Source of the DNA: Pseudomonas viridiflava
Lineage (GTDB): Bacteria; Pseudomonadota; Gammaproteobacteria; Pseudomonadales; Pseudomonadaceae
DNA: 64,000 bases
Direction: 5' to 3'
Assembly: GCF_900580675.1 (NCBI RefSeq)
Contig: NZ_UTBG01000026.1
Location: 62,001 to 126,000, forward strand
This document shows positions 24,759 through 34,613 of this stretch, one piece after another (position 1 is the first letter of the stretch; each line of letters starts with the position of its first letter). Below the pieces are notes generated by a model, which saw only the letters and a list, made by a program, of their open reading frames with translations, had not been told where the DNA came from and did no database searches. The translations under genes and the position numbers were made by a program.

Positions 24759-25163
24759 ATGATCGAACTCGAACAAGAAGATCCTATCCCGCAAGGCGAT
24801 CTCGCCCTGCAAATCACCGCCCTTCCGCGTGAAACCAATGGTTTCGGCGACATCTTCGGCGGCTGGCTGGTCGCGCAGATGGACCTGGCCGGCACCGCCA
24901 TGGCCAGCAAGGTTGCCGGCGGTCGTGTTGCCACCGTGGCGATCGATCGCATGGCATTCCTGGTGCCCGTCGCGGTGGGCGCGCAATTGTCCTTCTATAC
25001 CCAGGCCCTGGAAATCGGCCGCAGCTCGATCCAGATGATGGTCGAAGTGTGGAGCGACGACCCGCTGTCCAGCGAATGGCGCAAGGTCACGGAGGCGGTG
25101 TTCGTGTTCGTCGCCATCGATGGCAGCGGCCGCACGCGTTCGGTGCCGTCGCGCGCGCGTTAA
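24759..25163 (+). CDS. YciA-like acyl-CoA thioesterase (hotdog fold)
   Basis: A 134-residue single-hotdog protein. The family signature is ETNGFGDIFGGWLVAQMDLAG, where the Asn and Asp-Ile-Phe-Gly-Gly segment shape the active site, followed by VATVAIDRMAFLVPV. It hydrolyses acyl-CoA thioesters in the cytoplasm, probably as a hexamer. The physiological substrate is unknown. The next gene begins 57 bp after the stop. Confidence 0.88.
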   Translation: MIELEQEDPIPQGDLALQITALPRETNGFGDIFGGWLVAQMDLAGTAMASKVAGGRVATVAIDRMAFLVPVAVGAQLSFYTQALEIGRSSIQMMVEVWSDDPLSSEWRKVTEAVFVFVAIDGSGRTRSVPSRAR

Positions 25164-25220
25164 ACCTCGCCGGGTTTTGACGGTCAATTGCCCCATTGCC
25201 TGCCATGAAGAGTGCTGTGT

Positions 25221-26120
25221 ATGCCTACGCCCCACGTTGAAACCGTGAAAATCGACGAGCTGGACTGCTGGCGCATCCGCCACGACGGCGCCGAACTGAT
25301 GGTTGCCCAGCAGGGCGCGCACATCTTCAGTTACCAGCGCGCAGGCGAGCAGCCGCTGATCTGGCCGAACAAGGCCGCCGTCTTCAAGCAAGGCAAAGGC
25401 ATTCGCACCGGCGTGCCGGTGTGCTGGCCGTGGTTTGGTGTGTTTGACCGAAATCCGCAAAGCGTCAACGCGATGCGCCAGAGTGAACAGCCCGCCGGGG
25501 CCCATGGTTTTGTACGCACCGCGCTGTGGGAATTGGCCGCGACCGAGATTGAAGGCGAAGCACTGCGCGTAGACCTGATACTGCCGGTACCTGCGGGCGG
25601 CTTCCCCGGCTGGCCGCATCAGGTAGACCTGAAGCTGAGCCTGCTGCTGGACGACCAGTTGCATATCCGCCTTACCAGCCACAACCGTGGCACAGACACC
25701 GTGACCCTCAGCCAGGCGCTGCACACCTACTTCGCCGTGAGCGATGTGCGCAACGTGCAGGTCGAAGGCCTCGACGGCCGGGCGTATATCGACACCGCGG
25801 ATGGCTGGAGCGAAAAGACGCAATCGGGCCTGCTGCATTTCAGCGCCGAGACCGACCGCATCTACCTCGATACGCCGGCTCAGCTGGATGTTGTCGATAA
25901 AGACTGGCAGCGCCGCATCCGGCTCACCGCCGAGGGCTCCAGGTCGACCGTGATCTGGAACCCCTGGACCGAGCGCGCCAAGGCCTTTGACGACATGGCC
26001 GACGACGGCTGGCAAGGCATGCTGTGCATCGAGACGGCGAATGTGCTGGATGATGTGGTGAGTTTGGCGCCGGGTGAAAGCCACACACTGGGCGTGAGCA
26101 TCACCAGTCTCGCCTTGTAA
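25221..26120 (+). CDS. D-hexose-6-phosphate mutarotase (YeaD type)
   Basis: A 299-residue galactose-mutarotase-fold enzyme that interconverts the anomers of hexose-6-phosphates. Typical segments are QQGAHIFSYQRAGEQPLIW, GVPVCWPWFG, AHGFVRTALWEL (catalytic-site His) and VIWNPWTERAKAF. The ATG at 25221 was chosen over an in-frame GTG nine bases upstream because GAAGAG spacing fits it. It follows the thioesterase gene and is closed by a REP doublet. Confidence 0.9.
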   Translation: MPTPHVETVKIDELDCWRIRHDGAELMVAQQGAHIFSYQRAGEQPLIWPNKAAVFKQGKGIRTGVPVCWPWFGVFDRNPQSVNAMRQSEQPAGAHGFVRTALWELAATEIEGEALRVDLILPVPAGGFPGWPHQVDLKLSLLLDDQLHIRLTSHNRGTDTVTLSQALHTYFAVSDVRNVQVEGLDGRAYIDTADGWSEKTQSGLLHFSAETDRIYLDTPAQLDVVDKDWQRRIRLTAEGSRSTVIWNPWTERAKAFDDMADDGWQGMLCIETANVLDDVVSLAPGESHTLGVSITSLAL

Positions 26121-26134
26121 ACCCAATCAAAAAT

Positions 26135-26222
26135 GTGGGAGCGGGCTTGCTCGCGAATACGGTGTGTCAGCCACATATGCACTGACTGACACCCTGCATT
26201 CGCGAGCAAGCCCGCTCCCACA
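26135..26222. repeat. REP doublet (REPIN-like)
   Basis: GTGGGAGCGGGCTTGCTCGC and its inverted copy enclose a spacer with GTGTCAG...CTGACAC symmetry, closely similar to the doublets at 11584 and 54709. It is between two convergent genes. Confidence 0.92.
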
Positions 26223-26239
26223 TTGGGTTCTGCGGCAGA

Positions 26240-26776
26240 TTAAAGATCGGATTCTTTGACCACCCGCACCTTCCCCGCATCCAGCGCGTAAGCCGCATCG
26301 GCCAGGTCATTGTTGACCTTCTCCACCTCCAGCGTGCCCGTGACCCACAGCGGCGTGTAGATATCATCCAGCTTCAGCCCCTTGGGATAGCGCACCAGCA
26401 CCAACTGGTTGGGCGGCGGTGGCGGCACGTGGATGCACGCGCCAGGGTACGGCACCAGGAAAAACAAGGTGCTGCGGCCCTTGGCGTCGGTTTCCAGCGG
26501 CACCGGGTAGCCGCCGATACGGATGTTCTTGCCGTTCATGGCGGCCACGGTCTTGGTGGAGTACATCACTGCCGGCAGGCCCTTGCTCTGCTTCAATCCA
26601 CCTTTGTCGGTGAACGTGCCTTGGGCTTCGGGGGAGTTGTGGTCGATCTCGGGCATGGCTTCGAGGGCTTTCTGATCCGACAGCGGCATCAGGTCGAGCC
26701 AGTCGGTTTCCGGCAGTTCGCCAGCGTGGGCAATGCCGCAACTCAGGAATAAAAGTGTGAACAGAAGACGGCGCAT
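26240..26776 (-). CDS. DUF3299 exported protein
   Basis: A 178-residue exported protein. The signal peptide is MRRLLFTLLFLSCGIAHA, with the mature part starting GELPETDWLDL. The DUF3299 core is KNIRIGGYPVPLETDAKG, then FFLVPYPGACIHVPPPPPNQ and a C-terminal VTGTLEVEK. Members are periplasmic or lipid-anchored and of unknown function. The conserved Cys in the PGACIHVP motif is notable. The ATG at 26776 begins the signal peptide. An upstream in-frame ATG at 26809 would precede it by eleven non-hydrophobic residues. Confidence 0.85.
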   Translation of the reverse strand: MRRLLFTLLFLSCGIAHAGELPETDWLDLMPLSDQKALEAMPEIDHNSPEAQGTFTDKGGLKQSKGLPAVMYSTKTVAAMNGKNIRIGGYPVPLETDAKGRSTLFFLVPYPGACIHVPPPPPNQLVLVRYPKGLKLDDIYTPLWVTGTLEVEKVNNDLADAAYALDAGKVRVVKESDL

Positions 26777-26854
26777 GGAGGGGCTCGACAAGGTTAACAG
26801 TGTCGGCATTCTAGCCCTCTGCGCCTGCGCAGCGCAGAGGGCCGTGACGCTAAA

Positions 26855-27100
26855 TCATTTTTTTCGCAGCAGGCCGTAGATCACCAGCAACACGACGGCG
26901 CCGATCAGCGCGCCGAGGAAGCCTGCACCTTGACCCGCCTGGTAGATACCCAGGGCCTGACCACCATAAGTGGCGACCAGCGAACCTGCGATACCCAGCA
27001 GGATGGTCATGATCCAGCCCATGCTGTCGTCGCCAGGCTTGAGGAAACGCGCCAGCAGGCCGACGATCAGGCCGATAAAGATGGTTCCGATGATACCCAT
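26855..27100 (-). CDS. GlsB/YeaQ/YmgE family small membrane protein
   Basis: An 81-residue protein with about three hydrophobic helices: IIGTIFIGLIVGLLARF, WIMTILLGIAGSLVATYGG and GALIGAVVLLVIYGLL. Gly-rich helices with the MGIIGTIFIGL start are typical of the transglycosylase-associated/GlsB stress family. Its role is in envelope stress and is not mechanistically known. The start at 27100 has GAGGG upstream; a longer frame to 27130 is less likely. A GC-rich 11-bp hairpin at 26814-26842 follows without a T run. Confidence 0.9.
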   Translation of the reverse strand: MGIIGTIFIGLIVGLLARFLKPGDDSMGWIMTILLGIAGSLVATYGGQALGIYQAGQGAGFLGALIGAVVLLVIYGLLRKK

Positions 27101-27206
27101 GGCATTTCCCTCTGATTGAATGTGAGTCATGCCAAAGCCTAGTCAGGCTTTGCCATCCTGCAATCAGAGAGACGGCGGTGACCAATGGTTCCCGCCGATC
27201 CCAGAG

Positions 27207-28292
27207 TTATTGCTCGGCGATCAACGCTTCGACCTTGAGGATCTGCGCTTGCAGGGTTGCGCGGTCCTTGCAGCGCAGGTTGGCGTGGCCGACCTTGCGC
27301 CCGGCCTTGAAGGCCTTGCCGTAGTGATGCAGGTGGCAGTCGTCGATAGCGATCACGCGCTCAACCGGCGGCACCACACCGATGAAGTTGAGCATGGCGC
27401 TCTCGCCGACCTTGGCCGTGGAGCCCAACGGCAGGCCCGCCACCGCCCGCAGGTGGTTTTCGAACTGGCTGCACTCGGCGCCTTCGGTGGTCCAGTGCCC
27501 GGAGTTGTGCACGCGCGGGGCGATTTCGTTGGCCTTGAGGCCACCGTCGACTTCAAAGAACTCGAACGCCATCACGCCGACGTAATCCAGCTGCTTGAGC
27601 ACACGGCTGGAATAGTCTTCGGCCAGGGCCTGCAGCGGGTGATCGGTGCTGGCCACGGACAGCTTGAGGATGCCGCTGTCGTGGGTGTTGTGCACCAACG
27701 GGTAGAAGCGGGTTTCGCCATCACGGGCACGCACGGCGATCAGCGAGACTTCACCGGTGAAGGGCACGAAGCCTTCCAGCAGGCAAGCGACGCTGCCCAG
27801 TTCGGCAAAGGTGCCGACCACATCGGCGGCGGCACGCAGGACTTTCTGGCCCTTGCCGTCGTAACCCAGGGTGCGGGTTTTCAACACGGCCGGCAGGCCG
27901 ATGGAGGCGACGGCGGCGTCCAGGTCGGCCTGGGACTGGATATCGGCGAAGGCCGGGGTCGGGATGCCCAGGTCCTTGAACATGCTCTTCTCGAACCAGC
28001 GGTCGCGAGCGATGCGCAGGGCTTCGGCGCTCGGGTACACCGGCACGAACTGCGAGAGGAACGCCACGGTCTCGGCCGGGACGCTTTCAAACTCGAAGGT
28101 CACCAGGTCGACTTCGTCGGCCAACTGGCGCAGGTGGTCCGGGTCGCTGTAATCCGCGCGCAGGTGTTCACCCAACGCAGCCGCGCAGGCGTCCGGCGCC
28201 GGGTCCAGGAAAGCGAAGTTCATCCCCAGCGGGGTTCCCGCCAGGGCCAGCATGCGGCCCAGTTGGCCGCCACCGATTACACCGATTTTCAT
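27207..28292 (-). CDS. purK: N5-carboxyaminoimidazole ribonucleotide synthase
   Basis: A 361-residue ATP-grasp enzyme that converts AIR, ATP and bicarbonate to N5-CAIR in purine synthesis. The N-terminal fold has IGVIGGGQLGRMLALAG, and the ATP-grasp region has VLKTRTLGYDGKGQ and FEFFEVDGGLKANEIAPRVHNSGH. The ATG at 28292 has GAGG upstream and gives the family length, in preference to 28301. It follows purE by 11 bp in one operon. PurE uses its product. Confidence 0.97.
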   Translation of the reverse strand: MKIGVIGGGQLGRMLALAGTPLGMNFAFLDPAPDACAAALGEHLRADYSDPDHLRQLADEVDLVTFEFESVPAETVAFLSQFVPVYPSAEALRIARDRWFEKSMFKDLGIPTPAFADIQSQADLDAAVASIGLPAVLKTRTLGYDGKGQKVLRAAADVVGTFAELGSVACLLEGFVPFTGEVSLIAVRARDGETRFYPLVHNTHDSGILKLSVASTDHPLQALAEDYSSRVLKQLDYVGVMAFEFFEVDGGLKANEIAPRVHNSGHWTTEGAECSQFENHLRAVAGLPLGSTAKVGESAMLNFIGVVPPVERVIAIDDCHLHHYGKAFKAGRKVGHANLRCKDRATLQAQILKVEALIAEQ

Positions 28293-28303
28293 CGTCAACA
28301 ACC

Positions 28304-28795
28304 TCAGGCGATGCGTGGGTCTGGATTGTCCAGCACGCTGTCTGTCTGCTCAGCACGGAATTTTTTCAGCACCGCGTGGAACTGCGGGTGCTTGGCGCCC
28401 AGGATGCTGGCGCAGAGCAAGGCGGCGTTGATCGCGCCGGCCTTGCCGATCGCCAGGGTCGCCACCGGGATGCCGGCGGGCATCTGCACGATGGACAACA
28501 GCGAATCCACGCCCGAGAGCATCGACGACTGCACCGGTACGCCAAGCACTGGCAGGTGAGTCTTGGCCGCACACATGCCTGGCAGGTGCGCTGCGCCGCC
28601 GGCACCGGCGATGATCACCTCGATGCCACGGGATTCTGCTTCATCGGCATACTGGAACAGCAAATCCGGGGTGCGGTGGGCAGAGACCACCTTCACTTCA
28701 TACGGAATGCCGAGTTTTTCCAGCATATCGGCGGTGTGGCTAAGGGTGGACCAATCGGACTTGGAGCCCATGATCACGCCAACCAATGCACTCAT
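28304..28795 (-). CDS. purE: N5-carboxyaminoimidazole ribonucleotide mutase
   Basis: A 163-residue class I PurE that moves the carboxyl group of N5-CAIR to C4. The substrate loop is VIMGSKSDW (~8-16), with the conserved SAHRTP (~39-44) carrying the catalytic His, and [12 protein letters not shown]. It is first gene of the purEK operon. Its 5' leader contains an intrinsic terminator between a -10-like element and the start codon, which suggests attenuation. Confidence 0.98.
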   Translation of the reverse strand: MSALVGVIMGSKSDWSTLSHTADMLEKLGIPYEVKVVSAHRTPDLLFQYADEAESRGIEVIIAGAGGAAHLPGMCAAKTHLPVLGVPVQSSMLSGVDSLLSIVQMPAGIPVATLAIGKAGAINAALLCASILGAKHPQFHAVLKKFRAEQTDSVLDNPDPRIA

Positions 28796-28838
28796 CGTCG
28801 TGCCTCTTCTCTCTGGGCGCCCGCAGGCGCGTCAAAAA

Positions 28839-28876
28839 ACAACAAGCCACGCGGGAAATCCGGCGTGGCTTGTTGT
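28839..28876 (-). terminator. Intrinsic terminator in the purE leader (possible attenuator)
   Basis: ACAACAAGCCACGC and GCGTGGCTTGTTGT form a 14-bp stem with a ten-base loop. On the minus strand it is followed by a run of T at 28833-28838, 44 bp before the purE start. Upstream on that strand is an extended -10 (TATACT at 28914-28919). Between them GGCC/GGCC and GGCCGG/CCGGCC (28888-28909) offer alternative pairings. The placement fits regulated read-through, but it could simply end the LysR transcript. Confidence 0.7.
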
Positions 28877-29023
28877 ACGAAATTTGGCCGGTTGGACCGG
28901 CCGAAGGCCGCGCAGTATACCGTAATAATTGAGATAAACAGCCCCTCGGATGACCATCTGTCCAGTGGCGCAAACAGGCGGTTTTATTGACTTAAGAGTC
29001 AGTCCAAAGCACCGCGAAATAGT

Positions 29024-29109
29024 GTGGGAGGGGGCTTGCTCCCGATGGCAGTGTCCCAGGCACTTATCTGTCACTGATACACCGCTATCGGGGGCAAGCC
29101 CCCTCCCAC
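29024..29109. repeat. REP doublet (REPIN-like), GGGGGCTTGCTCCC variant
   Basis: GTGGGAGGGGGCTTGCTCCC and an inverted copy (the right arm reads GGGGCAAGCCCCCTCCCAC) enclose a spacer with GTGTC...TCACTGATAC. Same arm variant as at 9961. Confidence 0.9.
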
Positions 29110-29139
29110 ATTTGTCCTGCATTTGACTCAAGATTGGCC

Positions 29140-30048
29140 TCAGGTGCTTTGCGCCGCGCCACCTTCCAGCTTGCGCCACAACAACCGCACGTTGGCCTTG
29201 CGCACCAACGCGCAGCGATACAGGCGAATCTCCAGCGGCACATGCCATTGCGGGCCGCCGCACACCACCAACTCGCCGCGCGCCAGTTCGGCACGCACGC
29301 TCAGCTGTGGCACCCAGGCAATGCCCAGGCCTTCCAGCGCCATGCTTTTGAGGCTGTCAGCCATGGCGGTTTCGTACACCGTGGTGAACCGCAGCGCACG
29401 TTGGCGCAGCAGCAGGTTCACGGAGCGCCCGAGAAATGCTCCGGCGCTGTAGGCCAGCAGCGGCACGCTGCCCTCGCCTTCCAGGTCGAACAGCGGCTTG
29501 CCGTCGGCGTCGGCGGCGCACACTGGAAGCATCTCGGTATTGCCCAGGTGCAGCGACGGGAAGATCTCCGGGTCCATCTGCATGGCCGCGTCGGGGTCGT
29601 AGAACGCCAGCATCAAATCGCAGCCGCCTTCGCGCAGGGCGTGCACTGCGTCGCCGACGTTGGTCGCGACCAGCCGCGTGGCGATATTCAAACCTTCGTT
29701 GCGCAATTGCGCGATCCAGCGCGGGAAAAAGCCCAGCGCCAGCGAGTGGGCCGCCGCCACTTGCATGACCTCGCCCTGCCCGCCTTCCAAGTGATGCAAA
29801 TGGCGCAGCACTTCACCCAACTGCTCGACCACCGTGCGCGCAGTGACCAGGAACAACTGCCCCGCCGCCGTCAGCTCCACCGGCGTGCGCGAACGGTTGA
29901 CCAGGGTCAGCCCCAACGCGGCTTCCAGGCTGCGGATACGTCGGCTGAATGCCGGCTGGGTGACAAAGCGCCGCTCCGCCGCCTGGGAAAAGCTGCGGGT
30001 GGCCGCCAAGGCGCTGAAGTCTTCCAGCCATTTGCTCTCAAGGTTCAT
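29140..30048 (-). CDS. LysR-family regulator beside aspartase
   Basis: A 302-residue LysR regulator. The N-terminal winged helix is FSALAATRSFSQAAERRFVT through RRIRSLEAALG (~8-50), and the C-terminal effector-binding domain is at ~90-290. The ATG at 30048 has GGAGG at the right distance and matches the family start. It is divergent from aspA, so it probably controls aspartate use (PA5428 position). A TATGC-N7-GCATA site with a T-N11-A core lies between them. The effector is unknown. Confidence 0.9.
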   Translation of the reverse strand: MNLESKWLEDFSALAATRSFSQAAERRFVTQPAFSRRIRSLEAALGLTLVNRSRTPVELTAAGQLFLVTARTVVEQLGEVLRHLHHLEGGQGEVMQVAAAHSLALGFFPRWIAQLRNEGLNIATRLVATNVGDAVHALREGGCDLMLAFYDPDAAMQMDPEIFPSLHLGNTEMLPVCAADADGKPLFDLEGEGSVPLLAYSAGAFLGRSVNLLLRQRALRFTTVYETAMADSLKSMALEGLGIAWVPQLSVRAELARGELVVCGGPQWHVPLEIRLYRCALVRKANVRLLWRKLEGGAAQST

Positions 30049-30117
30049 CACTTCCTCCCACGGGTATGCACCATTTTGGCACACACGCCCGCCATGATAG
30101 CTGGGTCACACCTACAT

Positions 30118-30134
30118 TATGCCGTTTGTGCATA
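30118..30134. promoter_or_regulatory. Probable LysR operator between the regulator and aspA
   Basis: TATGC-CGTTTGT-GCATA is a perfect 5-bp dyad containing TGC-N7-GCA, the T-N11-A core of LysR sites. It lies about 70 bp from the regulator start and 97 bp from aspA. Confidence 0.55.
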
Positions 30135-30230
30135 GGCCAGTGCTGAACAGCATTGGCCCAAAAACTCTCACAAGCCTAGCATTCGCAGCGTTCCGGCCAG
30201 TTCCGGGTCCATATCGAGATGATTTCCGTC

Positions 30231-31655
<1,425 letters not shown>

Positions 31656-31709
31656 GCGTTTGTTGCACTGCTCACCAGGTTGAGGGACTAGACACCTCTC
31701 ACCTTTTGA

Positions 31710-31744
31710 GGGCCTGAAGGCTCGTTCTTCAGGCCCTTTTTTTT
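31710..31744 (+). terminator. Intrinsic terminator after aspA
   Basis: GGGCCTGAAG (31710-31719) pairs with CTTCAGGCCC (31727-31736), followed by eight T. It ends the aspA message 55 bp after the stop. Confidence 0.93.
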
Positions 31745-32049
31745 GCCTCAAGGTTGTGAAATGAAGCCCATAAAAAATCCAATATCGCCCTGCAAATCCG
31801 ACTTTCCCGATTCAGCCCTGCTGAAACCTTTAATCGCCCCGTGCAGACGGATCACACGGTCCTAGGTATAGTGCCGCCCCTCTTCGCGTCAGAGATCGTC
31901 GGTAACGAGATTCTGGACAGCGCGAAACCGCATGAATAACAACACCCGCAAAAGGATTGGGGTCGAAGCGTCGTGCACTGCCTGGTGCCGAGCGATGCGT
32001 CGAACCGTCCTGCGTTTTTGCCATTAGAAAAATCAGCGAGGAACACTCC
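31745..32049 (+). other. 305-bp upstream region of the alanine symporter gene
   Basis: A -10-like TATAGT at 31867-31872 and GAGGA before the start codon are the only signals I can support. A 31-codon frame (31932-32027) without a Shine-Dalgarno is present but probably meaningless. No known riboswitch is recognised. Confidence 0.3.
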
Positions 32050-33501
32050 ATGCTCGAAGTCATCAACGACTTCCTCTCAGGGAAAGTACTGATCGTGCTC
32101 ATTGTCGGGCTCGGTGGTTATTTCACGATTCGCTCGCGTTTCGTTCAATTGCGCCACTTTTTCCACATGTTCTCGGTGTTTAAAGACAGCCTGAAGAGCA
32201 GCTCCGGCCAACTCAGTTCGTTCCAGGCACTGATGCTCAGCCTGGCGGGCCGCGTCGGGGCCGGCAACATCGCCGGTGTCGGCATTGCCGTGACCCTGGG
32301 TGGTCCGGGTGCCGTGTTCTGGATGTGGGTCACCGCGCTGGTGGGCATGTCCTCGAGCTTTATCGAGTGCTCCCTCGGCCAGTTGTACAAGCGCACCGAT
32401 GCTGAAGGCACCTACCGTGGCGGCCCGGCCTACTACATCCAGCACGGCTTGCAGAAGCGCTGGCTGGGTATGGTCATGGCGTTCCTGCTGCTGGTGACCT
32501 TCGGGTTTGCCTTCAACGGCCTGCAGGCGCACGCCGTGACTCACTCGCTGAACAACGCGTTCGGCCTGGACACCACCTACACCGGCCTGGCCCTGGCGGT
32601 ATTGCTCGGCCTGGTGTTCATCGGCGGGATCAAGCGCATCGCCTCGATCGCCGACCTGCTGGTGCCGGTCAAGACCCTGGTGTACATCGCCGTGACCCTG
32701 TACGTGATCGTGCTGCAATTCGATCACGTGCCGGCCATGCTCGCGACCATCGTCAAGAGCGCGTTCGGCCTCGACCAGGCCTTCGGTGGCCTGGTCGGCA
32801 GCGCGATCATCATGGGCGTGAAACGCGGCGTGTTCGCCAACGAAGCCGGCCTGGGCAGTGCGCCTAACGTGGCGGCCGTGGCCTCGGTAGAACACCCGAT
32901 CGCCCAAGGCGTGGTGCAGGCGTTCAGCGTGTTCCTTGACACCTTCGTGATCTGCACCTGCACCGCGTTGCTGATCCTGCTCTCGGGTTTCTACACCCCG
33001 GGCTTCGAAGGCGACGGCATTGCCCTGACCCAGAACTCCCTGGCGGCGGTCGTCGGCGACTGGGGCCGGATGTTCATCTCGGTGGCCCTGGCGTTGTTCG
33101 TGTTCACCTCGATCATGTACAACTACTACCTCGGCGAGAGCAACCTGCGCTTCATCGTGGGCGACAACCGCAAGGTGCTGATGGGCTACCGCGCACTGGT
33201 GCTGGTGCTGATTTTCTGGGGTTCCATCGAGAACCTCGGCACCGTGTTCGCCTTTGCCGACATCACCATGACCCTGCTCGCGTTCGTCAACCTGTTCGCC
33301 CTGGCGTTCCTGTTCAAGATCGCCATGCGCATCCTGAATGACTACGACAACCAGCGCGCGGCGGGCATCAAGACGCCGGTGTTCGACTCCAGCCAGTTCC
33401 CTGACCTGGACCTGGACCGCAAGGCCTGGCCGGCCAACCCGGTCAAGCCTGAGCCAGCCGCTAAAGTGTCGGCTGAACTGAACGCTCAAGCGCAACGCTG
33501 A
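32050..33501 (+). CDS. AGCS-family alanine/glycine:Na+ symporter
   Basis: A 483-residue membrane carrier with about eleven helices. The AGCS signature is GRVGAGNIAGVGIAVTLGGPG, with FWMWVTALVGMSSSFIECSL and AYYIQHGL in the core, and MGVKRGVFANEAGLGSAP near residue 265. It imports alanine, glycine or related amino acids with sodium. The ATG at 32050 has GAGGA upstream. An in-frame start at 31957 would add 31 unlike residues. A hairpin terminator follows. Confidence 0.92.
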   Translation: MLEVINDFLSGKVLIVLIVGLGGYFTIRSRFVQLRHFFHMFSVFKDSLKSSSGQLSSFQALMLSLAGRVGAGNIAGVGIAVTLGGPGAVFWMWVTALVGMSSSFIECSLGQLYKRTDAEGTYRGGPAYYIQHGLQKRWLGMVMAFLLLVTFGFAFNGLQAHAVTHSLNNAFGLDTTYTGLALAVLLGLVFIGGIKRIASIADLLVPVKTLVYIAVTLYVIVLQFDHVPAMLATIVKSAFGLDQAFGGLVGSAIIMGVKRGVFANEAGLGSAPNVAAVASVEHPIAQGVVQAFSVFLDTFVICTCTALLILLSGFYTPGFEGDGIALTQNSLAAVVGDWGRMFISVALALFVFTSIMYNYYLGESNLRFIVGDNRKVLMGYRALVLVLIFWGSIENLGTVFAFADITMTLLAFVNLFALAFLFKIAMRILNDYDNQRAAGIKTPVFDSSQFPDLDLDRKAWPANPVKPEPAAKVSAELNAQAQR

Positions 33502-33526
33502 GCGTCACACACCTAGATAGATGACA

Positions 33527-33569
33527 CGCCGCCCGGCCTTGGGCATGCTCTGGGCCCGGCGGCGTTTTT
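33527..33569 (+). terminator. Intrinsic terminator between the symporter and asparaginase genes
   Basis: CGCCGCC (33527-33533) pairs with GGCGGCG (33558-33564), extended by CCGG-type pairing, followed by five T. It makes ansA a separate unit, although its Shine-Dalgarno lies only a few bases later. Confidence 0.7.
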
Positions 33570-33585
33570 CGTTCAGGAGATTCTG

Positions 33586-34563
33586 ATGCAACCAGCTCAC
33601 ACCATCATGGTGCTCTACACCGGCGGCACCATCGGCATGCAGGCCAGCGCCAACGGCCTGGCGCCCGCGTCGGGTTTTGAAGCGCGCATGCGCGAACAGC
33701 TTGCCAATGTGCAAACACCGGCCTGGCGCTTCCGGGAAATGTCCCCGCTGATCGACAGCGCCAACATGACCCCCGCCTACTGGCAGCGACTGCGCGTCGC
33801 GGTGGTCGAGGCGGTGGACGAAGGCTGCGACGCAGTCCTTATCCTGCATGGCACCGACACCCTGGCTTACAGCGCGGCGGCCATGAGCTTTCAACTCCTG
33901 GGCCTGCCCGCACCGGTAGTGTTTACCGGTTCGATGCTGCCGGCCGGCGTTCCCGACAGCGATGCCTGGGAAAACGTCAGCGGCGCGCTGGCCGCCTTGG
34001 GCGAAGGCCTGGCGCCGGGGGTGCATCTGTACTTCCACGGCGCGCTGATGGCCCCGACCCGTTGCGCGAAAATCCGCAGCTATGGTCGCCACCCCTTTGC
34101 CGCCCTGCAACGCAATGGCGGCGTGGCCAAGGCGGACAACCTCCCCGCCACGCTGAGTTACCGTCACGACAAGGCCCCGGCCACTGTCGGCGTGCTGCCA
34201 TTGGTGCCCGGTATCGCCGCCGCGCAGCTGGATGCATTGATCGACAGCGGCACCCAGGCACTGGTGCTGGAATGCTTCGGCAGCGGCACCGGGCCAAGCG
34301 ACAACCCGCAGTTCCTCGCCAGCCTTCAGCGCGCGCAGGACAAGGGCGTGGTCGTGGTCGCAATCACCCAATGCCATGAAGGCGGTGTGGAACTGGACGT
34401 GTACGAGGCCGGCAGTCGCCTGCGTGGCGTCGGTGTGTTGTCCGGCGGCGGGATGACCCGTGAGGCGGCATTCGGCAAGTTACAGGCGCTGCTGGGTGCC
34501 GCGCTGGCCACCCAGGAAGTGCGCCGACTGGTGGAACTCGACCTGTGCGGCGAACTGAGCTGA
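33586..34563 (+). CDS. ansA: Asparaginase
   Basis: A 325-residue enzyme. Both threonine motifs of the family are intact: TGGTIG at 12-17 and HGTDT at 88-92, with the catalytic Thr12, Thr90 and Asp91. The mid-protein Lys (CAKIRSYG) completes the triad. No signal peptide is present, so it acts in the cytoplasm as a type I enzyme. It yields aspartate and ammonia from asparagine, which fits aspartase close by. CAGGAGATTCTG precedes the start. Confidence 0.93.
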   Translation: MQPAHTIMVLYTGGTIGMQASANGLAPASGFEARMREQLANVQTPAWRFREMSPLIDSANMTPAYWQRLRVAVVEAVDEGCDAVLILHGTDTLAYSAAAMSFQLLGLPAPVVFTGSMLPAGVPDSDAWENVSGALAALGEGLAPGVHLYFHGALMAPTRCAKIRSYGRHPFAALQRNGGVAKADNLPATLSYRHDKAPATVGVLPLVPGIAAAQLDALIDSGTQALVLECFGSGTGPSDNPQFLASLQRAQDKGVVVVAITQCHEGGVELDVYEAGSRLRGVGVLSGGGMTREAAFGKLQALLGAALATQEVRRLVELDLCGELS

Positions 34564-34581
34564 CCGGCATATAACTTGCTC

Positions 34582-34610
34582 AACTTCCAGCCACCCCCTG
34601 GCTGGAAGTT
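34582..34610 (+). terminator. Perfect 12-bp hairpin covering the AraC ribosome site
   Basis: AACTTCCAGCCA (34582-34593) pairs with TGGCTGGAAGTT (34599-34610) around a loop of five C. It follows the ansA stop by 18 bp and ends 3 bp before the AraC ATG, so TGGAAG, the only Shine-Dalgarno candidate, is inside the stem. There is only a short T tract, so control of translation is as likely as termination. Confidence 0.6.
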
Positions 34611-34613
34611 TCC

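Noticed and set aside
26814..26842. 11-bp GC-rich hairpin after the GlsB-type gene as an intrinsic terminator
   Set aside because: The stem is good but no T run follows on either strand, so I mention it only as a possible message end.
31932..32027. 31-codon frame in the symporter leader, possible leader peptide
   Set aside because: No Shine-Dalgarno, no run of regulatory codons and no linked terminator hairpin.
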